This document shows positions 58,419-64,000 of a stretch of DNA of 64,000 nucleotides, piece by piece. The number at the start of each line of letters is the position of its first letter. Position 1 is the stretch's first letter. The position numbers were made by a program, and so were the translations under genes. Under the pieces are notes generated by a model. It made no database searches, was not told the DNA's origin, and saw only the letters and a list, made by a program, of their open reading frames with translations. This DNA is from Ornithinibacillus salinisoli (GTDB taxonomy: Bacteria > Bacillota > Bacilli > Bacillales > Amphibacillaceae), in assembly GCF_042682545.1 (NCBI RefSeq), contig NZ_JBHUHQ010000014.1; one strand, 5' to 3'.

Positions 58419-59697
58419 AAATGGTTTCACGATCAGTTAATGTTAGTTCTATATCATGCTTCTCACCATCGCGGTAGATCTCTAGCATAACAGTATCCCC
58501 AACAGCTGTTTCAGAATACATATACTTTCGCAATTCAAGTATGGAAGTAACATTTTCTCCATTGATTTTTGTAATGACATCGAATTGTTTTAATCCAGCT
58601 TGATCAGCGGGTGATCCTTGTTCAACATCAGCAATAACCATAGCTTCTTCAACTTCTTCAGGTAATTCAATATTACTCCGATACTGTGGTGGTACTTGGT
58701 TCAGGGAAGCTGTACTGATACCAATAAATGGTCTAGATACTTCTCCATCGGTTTCTAATTGTTCCATTATAGGTAAAGCGGAATCGATCGGTATGGCAAA
58801 ACCAATCCCTTCTACTTCCTGACGTGCAACTTTCATAGAGTTAATGCCAATTACATTTCCTTCTGCATCAACCAATGCACCTCCGCTATTACCAGGATTT
58901 ATGGCTGCATCTGTTTGAATCACTTCCGTTATCCAATCTGCCACACCATCACTATTCGTATCGACACTTACAGAGCGATTCAAACCACTTACAATACCTT
59001 TTGTTAATGAATTAGCAAACTCCATACCAAGAGGATTTCCGATGGCTAAAACCGTTTCACCGATTTTTATATCGCTGGAAGATCCTAGGTTTGCTACTTT
59101 ATTAATTTTACCTCCGTCAACTTCAAGTATTGCTAAATCTGATAGCTCATCACTACCTAATACTTTTGCTGGCAATCGCTCGTCATTTGAGAGGACAATT
59201 TCTACTTCTTCAGCTCCATCAACGACATGTTGGTTCGTTACAATATAGGCTTTTCCGTCTTCTTTTTTATAAATAATCCCAGAACCTGCACCTGCTTCTT
59301 CACTAGTAGTCCAGATGCTTTGTCTTTTTAAGTTGATTACACCAACTACAGCCTCCGATACTTCTTCAATATTGGAGGAGGTAATCTCTTCATTATCTAC
59401 AGACATTGTTGTAACGATGCCTGGGTCTCTCTCCTCTTGAACAGATAATGAATTTGAACTGTCTTCATTCGTATCGATAGGAATAACATTAGATGTAAAA
59501 AGTACTGTGACGATACCTGCCGAAATTATACCACCAATCATTCCAGAAAATAGCCCACTTCGTTTCGAGTTACTTTTTCTCGTATTTTTCATTGGGGGTT
59601 GAGCTGGTTTTGTAAGGTCAGCATCGTATGATTCCTCTTCTGTATTTGTAGTATCTATTTGGTTTTCTTCCATTGATTTATTTTCATTTTGTTCCAT
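58417..59697 (-). CDS. htrB: Membrane-anchored serine protease HtrB/HtrA type
   Basis: This 426-residue DegP-family quality-control protease has a cytosolic N-terminal region (1-48), one membrane anchor (about 50-69), a trypsin-like domain and a C-terminal PDZ domain (about 325-415). The triad is His157 (TNQHVVDG), Asp187 (LSDLAIL) and Ser271 (NPGNSGGAL). It degrades or refolds misfolded exported proteins at the outer face of the membrane. The gene is divergent from cssRS, the arrangement of htrB in B. subtilis, where CssR activates it. ATG 59697 follows AAAGGGTGTC. The open frame upstream to 59991 lacks an SD. Confidence 0.93.
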   Translation of the reverse strand: MEQNENKSMEENQIDTTNTEEESYDADLTKPAQPPMKNTRKSNSKRSGLFSGMIGGIISAGIVTVLFTSNVIPIDTNEDSSNSLSVQEERDPGIVTTMSVDNEEITSSNIEEVSEAVVGVINLKRQSIWTTSEEAGAGSGIIYKKEDGKAYIVTNQHVVDGAEEVEIVLSNDERLPAKVLGSDELSDLAILEVDGGKINKVANLGSSSDIKIGETVLAIGNPLGMEFANSLTKGIVSGLNRSVSVDTNSDGVADWITEVIQTDAAINPGNSGGALVDAEGNVIGINSMKVARQEVEGIGFAIPIDSALPIMEQLETDGEVSRPFIGISTASLNQVPPQYRSNIELPEEVEEAMVIADVEQGSPADQAGLKQFDVITKINGENVTSILELRKYMYSETAVGDTVMLEIYRDGEKHDIELTLTDRETI

Positions 59698-59758
59698 ACA
59701 TTGACACCCTTTCTTAATATTATGTCTACGTATAGTATATCCATCGTTATTGTGATAC

Positions 59759-59831
59759 TTTTGGAATTTTTGTGGAATAAATGTGTAAAATAGCGATTTA
59801 ATTGTCCTAACATGGTTAGCTTGTTTAAAAT
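59759..59831. promoter_or_regulatory. Divergent htrB/cssR control region
   Basis: TTTTGGAAT (59759-59767) is followed directly by TTTTGTGGAAT (59768-59778), a direct repeat suited to an OmpR-type regulator. A sigma-A promoter for cssRS is seen as TTGTCC (59803-59808), 17 bases, TAAAAT (59826-59831). CssR binding here is inferred from the B. subtilis system. Confidence 0.5.
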
Positions 59832-59871
59832 AGAGGTAATATGATGAAAGATCGGAGAGGGTGTAACAAAA

Positions 59872-60555
59872 ATGAACTATCACATTGGGATTGTTGAAGA
59901 TGATGAAAACATCCAAAATATTGTTTCTGCCTTTTTGAAGAAGGAAGGATTTGATGTAACGGTGTTGGACTCCGCTGAAAAAGGACTGCAACTATGGGCT
60001 GACAATCGTCCAGACATGTGGATATTAGACATTATGCTTCCGGGTATGGATGGCTATGAGTTTTGTAAGAAAATCCGTAATGAAAGTAATGTTCCAATTA
60101 TTATTATTTCTGCCAAGGATGAAGAAATTGATAAAATACTTGGTCTGGAATTAGGTGGGGATGATTACTTAACCAAACCTTTTAGCCCTAGAGAACTAGT
60201 TGCCCGTGTTAAACGTTTATTTAAGCGAACCCTTTCAGAAAACTCAGGGCAGGAAATACAAGATAAAGTAAAGGTAGGGTCATTGGTGATTCATAAAAAT
60301 GATCGTCGTCTTTTTTGGGAAGGAATCGAACAAGATGTAACAACGAAGGAATTTGATATGATCCTCTTATTTGCTGAAAATGTTAATCGTGCTTTTTCAC
60401 GGGAAGAACTATTGGTGAGGGTTTGGGGAGAGGATTATTATGGCAGTGACCGAGCTGTCGATGATTTAGTGAAGCGAATTCGCAAGAAAATATCAGAAAT
60501 GCCAATTGAAACCGTTTGGGGATTTGGTTATCGATTACGAATTAAAGAGGAATAA
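59872..60555 (+). CDS. cssR: Two-component response regulator CssR
   Basis: This 227-residue OmpR-type regulator has a receiver domain with the acidic pocket at 10-11 and phospho-acceptor Asp53 in LDIMLPGMDGYEF, and Lys in LTKPFSPRELVARV. The winged helix domain has REELLVRVWGEDYYGSDRAVDDLVKRIRKK. It senses secretion stress together with CssS. The ATG follows CGGAGAGGGTG. The location divergent from htrB supports the name. Confidence 0.93.
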   Translation: MNYHIGIVEDDENIQNIVSAFLKKEGFDVTVLDSAEKGLQLWADNRPDMWILDIMLPGMDGYEFCKKIRNESNVPIIIISAKDEEIDKILGLELGGDDYLTKPFSPRELVARVKRLFKRTLSENSGQEIQDKVKVGSLVIHKNDRRLFWEGIEQDVTTKEFDMILLFAENVNRAFSREELLVRVWGEDYYGSDRAVDDLVKRIRKKISEMPIETVWGFGYRLRIKEE

Positions 60556-60560
60556 TGCAT

Positions 60561-61901
60561 ATGAAACTTCAATATCAACTAAATGCAGCTTTTACTGCGC
60601 TTTTACTTATTATTATGGCGGTTACTGGCTATGTTATATATTCATTAATATTGGATTTACTTATCCAGGATGAACAAAGGCAGTTGGAACAAAAAGGTGA
60701 AATTCTAGTTAATGTGCTCAACGAGACATATGGGACTAGAAAGGATATTCAAGAAATAAATGCCTTTTTACAAGAACAGGATTTGCAATTATTTTTATAC
60801 GATCGTCGGCAACATACAGTCCTTTTTTCTACCATGTCTAATAAAGTAGTAAGTGGCTTTTTTACGGCAAATGATTTTTCGGATGCAAATAAGGAGCTTT
60901 GGGAATTTGGAAACGATAAATTTGTAACTTCTCGAATTATGTTCTATCCCGAAAGTTTAGGGATGGAATTAATATTATTAACACCATTACAGGATATTCA
61001 AGTTGTGCAACACAACTTTATTCAACGAATGTTTATCGTATTTTTAGTTGGGGCATTGGTAACTGTATTATTAAGTTATTTTTTAACGAATAAACTGGTG
61101 ACTCCACTATCTCGGTTAAAAGAGCAGTTAAAACAGATTGAAAAACGTAAATTCGATGAAGTGAAACCGATAAAGGCAACTGGTGAAATTAAAGAAGTAG
61201 CACAGAGTGTTTACGATATGGCGAATGAGTTACAACGGTATATTAATTCACAGCAAACCTTTTTTCAAAATGCAAGCCATGAGCTAAAAACACCTTTAAT
61301 GACTATTCAGGGGTATGCTGAAGGGATTAAGGAACATATCTTTGACGAAAAGGATGAAGAAAAAGGGCTTGAGGTAATGGTTAAGGAAGTAAATAGATTA
61401 AAAAAGATCATCAATGAGATGATTTTACTAGCTAAATTAGAGAGTGAACAGTCAGTATATAAGCGAGAGAAAGTGAATGCCAAAGAGTTGATTGATCAGG
61501 TCATGGACCGAATATTACCTGTTGTAAATGAAAAGAAACTTGATTTACACCATCAAGTTGATCAAGATGTAAACTTGTTTGTTGATGAAGAAAAGATATT
61601 ACAGGCATTGTTAAATCTAAGCTTTAATGCTGTACGCCACGCTACATCTCAAATAAATATAACCGTTTCAAGTAAATCTCGTCAAAGCACACAAATCATA
61701 ATTGAAGATGATGGTGAAGGGATTGCAGATGAATTAATACCACATATTTTTCATCGATTTGTGAAAGGTAAGAATGGGGAAACAGGTTTAGGTTTAGCAA
61801 TTGCTCGTGCGATCATAGAGCAGTCGGGTGGGAAGATTGAAGTAGATAAATCTCAGCTCGGTGGAGCGAAGTTTACCGTACAATTTAATGGACAAGCGTG
61901 A
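60561..61901 (+). CDS. cssS: Two-component sensor histidine kinase CssS
   Basis: This 446-residue membrane kinase has two transmembrane helices (about 10-31 and 155-176) flanking an extracytoplasmic domain of about 120 residues. A HAMP linker follows, then the H-box ASHELKTPL with the phosphorylated His and the ATPase boxes NLSFNAVRHA (N), EDDGEGI (G1) and TGLGLAI (G2). It reports misfolded secreted proteins to CssR. ATG 60561 fits the SD AGAGG better than the overlapping ATG at 60555 (TAATG). Confidence 0.92.
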   Translation: MKLQYQLNAAFTALLLIIMAVTGYVIYSLILDLLIQDEQRQLEQKGEILVNVLNETYGTRKDIQEINAFLQEQDLQLFLYDRRQHTVLFSTMSNKVVSGFFTANDFSDANKELWEFGNDKFVTSRIMFYPESLGMELILLTPLQDIQVVQHNFIQRMFIVFLVGALVTVLLSYFLTNKLVTPLSRLKEQLKQIEKRKFDEVKPIKATGEIKEVAQSVYDMANELQRYINSQQTFFQNASHELKTPLMTIQGYAEGIKEHIFDEKDEEKGLEVMVKEVNRLKKIINEMILLAKLESEQSVYKREKVNAKELIDQVMDRILPVVNEKKLDLHHQVDQDVNLFVDEEKILQALLNLSFNAVRHATSQINITVSSKSRQSTQIIIEDDGEGIADELIPHIFHRFVKGKNGETGLGLAIARAIIEQSGGKIEVDKSQLGGAKFTVQFNGQA

Positions 61902-61981
61902 AATAGGTAAGACAGATTTGAAAGTATATGATATAATTGTATGGTTTGAATCATTTCGTGATGACAGAGGAGCGTACTTTT

Positions 61982-63811
61982 ATGCAATTAAGAGAAGATA
62001 TTCGTAATATCGCAATTATCGCCCATGTAGACCATGGCAAAACAACACTAGTGGACCAGTTATTAAAATACTCTGGAACGTTTCGTGAAAACGAACATGT
62101 GGATGAGCGAGCGATGGACTCGGACGATATAGAACGTGAACGTGGCATAACAATATTAGCAAAAAACACAGCAATTAACTATAACGACACGAGAATCAAT
62201 ATTTTAGATACGCCAGGACACGCCGATTTTGGTGGCGAAGTAGAACGTATTATGAAAATGGTTGATGGTGTAGCATTAGTTGTTGATGCTTATGAAGGAA
62301 CAATGCCGCAAACGCGTTTTGTATTAAAAAAAGCATTAGAACAAAAGTTAACACCAATCGTTATTTTAAATAAAATCGACCGTCCAAATGCACGACCAAC
62401 AGAAGTTATCGATGAAGTTCTAGACTTATTTATCGAACTTGGAGCGGACGATGAACAATTAGAGTTCCCAGTTGTATATGCTTCTGCGTTAAATGGAACA
62501 TCTGGGAATGAACCAGACGAACAGGAAGAAACAATGGATCCTGTGTTTACGACAATATTAGATCATATTCCAGCACCTGCAGACACAAGTGATGAACCAT
62601 TACAATTCCAAATAACTTTATTGGACTATAATGATTATGTAGGTAGAGTTGGAATTGGTCGAGTTGTTCGAGGGAAGATTTCTGTTGGACAACAAGTAGT
62701 GGTAATTAAAAAAGATGGAACGAAAAAGGCATTCCGAATTAGTAAGCTATTTGGATTTTTTGGATTAAAGCGAATGGAAATTGAAGAAGCTGTATCCGGA
62801 GATATAGTTGCAATTTCTGGCTTAGATGATATAAACGTTGGGGAAACTATATGTCCTGTAGATCATCCAGAAGCTTTACCAATATTAAGAATTGATGAAC
62901 CAACATTACAAATGACATTCCTAGTTAACAACAGTCCATTTGCAGGAAAAGAAGGTAAATATATTACTTCTCGTAGAATTGAAGAACGATTAATGAAGCA
63001 GTTAGAGACAGATGTTAGTTTACGCGTAGACCCTACTGATTCACCAGATGCATGGATTGTATCAGGACGTGGTGAACTTCACCTATCGATCTTAATTGAA
63101 AATATGCGTCGTGAAGGATATGAGTTACAATTATCAAAACCACAGGTTATCATTAAGGAAATTGATGGTGTTCCATGTGAGCCGGTTGAACGTGTACAAG
63201 TAGACGTTCCAGAAGAATATACTGGTGCTGTTATGGAATCCCTAGGTGAACGTAAGGGCGAAATGCTTGATATGGTAAACCATGGTAACGGACAAGTTCG
63301 TTTAGAGTTTAAAGTTCCTTCACGTGGTTTAATCGGTTATTCTACAGAATTCATGTCACAAACCCGTGGTTATGGAATAATTAACCATACATTCGAAGCT
63401 TATGAGCCTTTGATTAAAGGTCAAGTTGGTGGACGTCGTCAAGGTGTACTTGTATCACTAGAAAACGGAAAAGCCTCCACGTATGGTATAATGCAATTAG
63501 AAGATCGTGGAGTTATTTTTGTAGAACCAGGTACAGAAGTATATTCCGGAATGATCGTGGGAGAGCATAATCGTGATAATGATTTAACGGTTAATATTAC
63601 GAAAGAGAAGCACTTAACAAATGTACGTTCAGCAACTAAGGATCAAACCGTAACGATCCGAAAATCAAGAAATATGTCGTTAGAAGAGGCACTTCAATAT
63701 TTAAGTGATGATGAATACTGTGAAGTAACACCAGAATCTATTCGTTTACGTAAAAAAATCTTAAATAAGAATGAACGTGAAAAAGCCGCTAAACGTACAA
63801 AATTAGGATAA
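61982..63811 (+). CDS. typA: Ribosome-associated GTPase TypA/BipA
   Basis: This 609-residue translational GTPase has G1 AHVDHGKT at 14-21, the G2 region ERERGITI, G3 DTPGHADFGG, and G4 NKIDRPNARP. EF-G-like domains follow, and the BipA-specific C-terminal domain has GYGIINHTFEAYEP and the ending VTPESIRLRKK. It helps ribosome assembly and growth at low temperature or under stress. ATG 61982 is preferred. It follows GAGGAGCG, and the frame upstream to 61937 overlaps it. Confidence 0.96.
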   Translation: MQLREDIRNIAIIAHVDHGKTTLVDQLLKYSGTFRENEHVDERAMDSDDIERERGITILAKNTAINYNDTRINILDTPGHADFGGEVERIMKMVDGVALVVDAYEGTMPQTRFVLKKALEQKLTPIVILNKIDRPNARPTEVIDEVLDLFIELGADDEQLEFPVVYASALNGTSGNEPDEQEETMDPVFTTILDHIPAPADTSDEPLQFQITLLDYNDYVGRVGIGRVVRGKISVGQQVVVIKKDGTKKAFRISKLFGFFGLKRMEIEEAVSGDIVAISGLDDINVGETICPVDHPEALPILRIDEPTLQMTFLVNNSPFAGKEGKYITSRRIEERLMKQLETDVSLRVDPTDSPDAWIVSGRGELHLSILIENMRREGYELQLSKPQVIIKEIDGVPCEPVERVQVDVPEEYTGAVMESLGERKGEMLDMVNHGNGQVRLEFKVPSRGLIGYSTEFMSQTRGYGIINHTFEAYEPLIKGQVGGRRQGVLVSLENGKASTYGIMQLEDRGVIFVEPGTEVYSGMIVGEHNRDNDLTVNITKEKHLTNVRSATKDQTVTIRKSRNMSLEEALQYLSDDEYCEVTPESIRLRKKILNKNEREKAAKRTKLG

Positions 63812-63830
63812 TTTATAGCATATCCAACCC

Positions 63831-63875
63831 AAAAGTCAGTCCCCAAGAGCAATAGAGGGGACTGACTTTTTTAAT
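63831..63875 (+). terminator. Terminator of typA
   Basis: AAAAGTCAGTCCCC pairs perfectly with GGGGACTGACTTTT and is followed by TT. The last 125 bases of the window hold no supported gene. Confidence 0.9.
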
Positions 63876-64000
63876 GGTCTAGCGTACAATGTCAAATACT
63901 TTTTTCAAGTTTTTGAGTAACTCTAATACACCTACCGCAATTTCAAAATTTTTACAAGTAGCATTTAACCAAGTTTATTATAAAATAGGCTCCATTTTCT

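Noticed and set aside
63876..64000. Short minus-strand frame at the right edge resembling a transposase C-terminus
   Set aside because: About 30 residues only, interrupted upstream by stops, and the resemblance is too weak to support a call.

Overview
The window is AT-rich chromosomal DNA from a Gram-positive, low-GC bacterium of the Bacillaceae. The gene content and locus arrangements point to an Oceanobacillus- or Virgibacillus-like halotolerant bacillus. The evidence is strong AGGAGG-type ribosome binding sites, frequent TTG and GTG starts, a proline T-box, a Fur-controlled yclNOPQ siderophore system, the divergent htrB / cssRS locus, an ehu-type compatible-solute importer, fni, typA and yteA. 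There is no rRNA, complete tRNA, CRISPR array or complete transposase gene. The species call is inference.

Layout. 1-9.7 kb: lipoprotein (cut at the left edge), MFS exporter, peptidase T, GNAT, a sulfurtransferase next to tag, a UPF0145 protein, a chemotaxis receptor with a sigma-D-like promoter, a GNAT-like protein, and a TetR-SDR pair sharing a probable operator. 9.7-16.6 kb: amidase, then a patch of glyoxalase-fold (VOC) genes with AraC regulators. Two of these VOC genes are frameshifted and one is fused to a DUF899 domain. An aldo/keto reductase follows. 16.6-18.4 kb: an intergenic repeat, then a 775-bp unit bounded by 13-bp inverted repeats. This unit holds about 420 nt of apparently structured non-coding sequence and a small RNHCP zinc protein whose Shine-Dalgarno is buried in a hairpin. 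18.4-26.8 kb: membrane protein, rsgA behind a 22-codon leader ORF and an SD-sequestering hairpin, HD hydrolase, a TetR and membrane protein divergent pair, EamA transporter, fni, metallo-hydrolase and FrnE-like oxidoreductase. 27-31 kb: yclNOPQ iron-siderophore import. 31-37 kb: SurA-N lipoprotein, DUF454, murB, and ehuBCDA on the minus strand. 37-44.7 kb: ketopantoate reductase-like gene, a tiny YtzI-like protein, oxidoreductase, mhqO-like dioxygenase, CwlK-like peptidase, PlsY paralogue, DUF456 protein with a probable CTG start, and pdxK. 45-50 kb: T-box-controlled proS and an M20 hydrolase / amino-acid ABC importer cluster. 50-56.6 kb: glutathione peroxidase, UspA, trhO, csp, methyltransferase, a 3-hydroxyisobutyrate dehydrogenase family gene, ElaA, yteA and a zinc ribbon. 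57.5-64 kb: zinc-ribbon membrane protein, htrB facing cssRS, and typA.

Four copies of a MITE-like repeat (16.6, 39.6, 43.6-44.2 and 56.8-57.5 kb) occupy intergenic gaps. Two of them carry GC-rich inverted-repeat modules, and one has a probable target duplication. The most original signals are the RNHCP/RNA unit, the rsgA leader-hairpin, and the repeat family. All coordinates and motifs were read by eye. Homology calls are from memory of protein families and no search was run.
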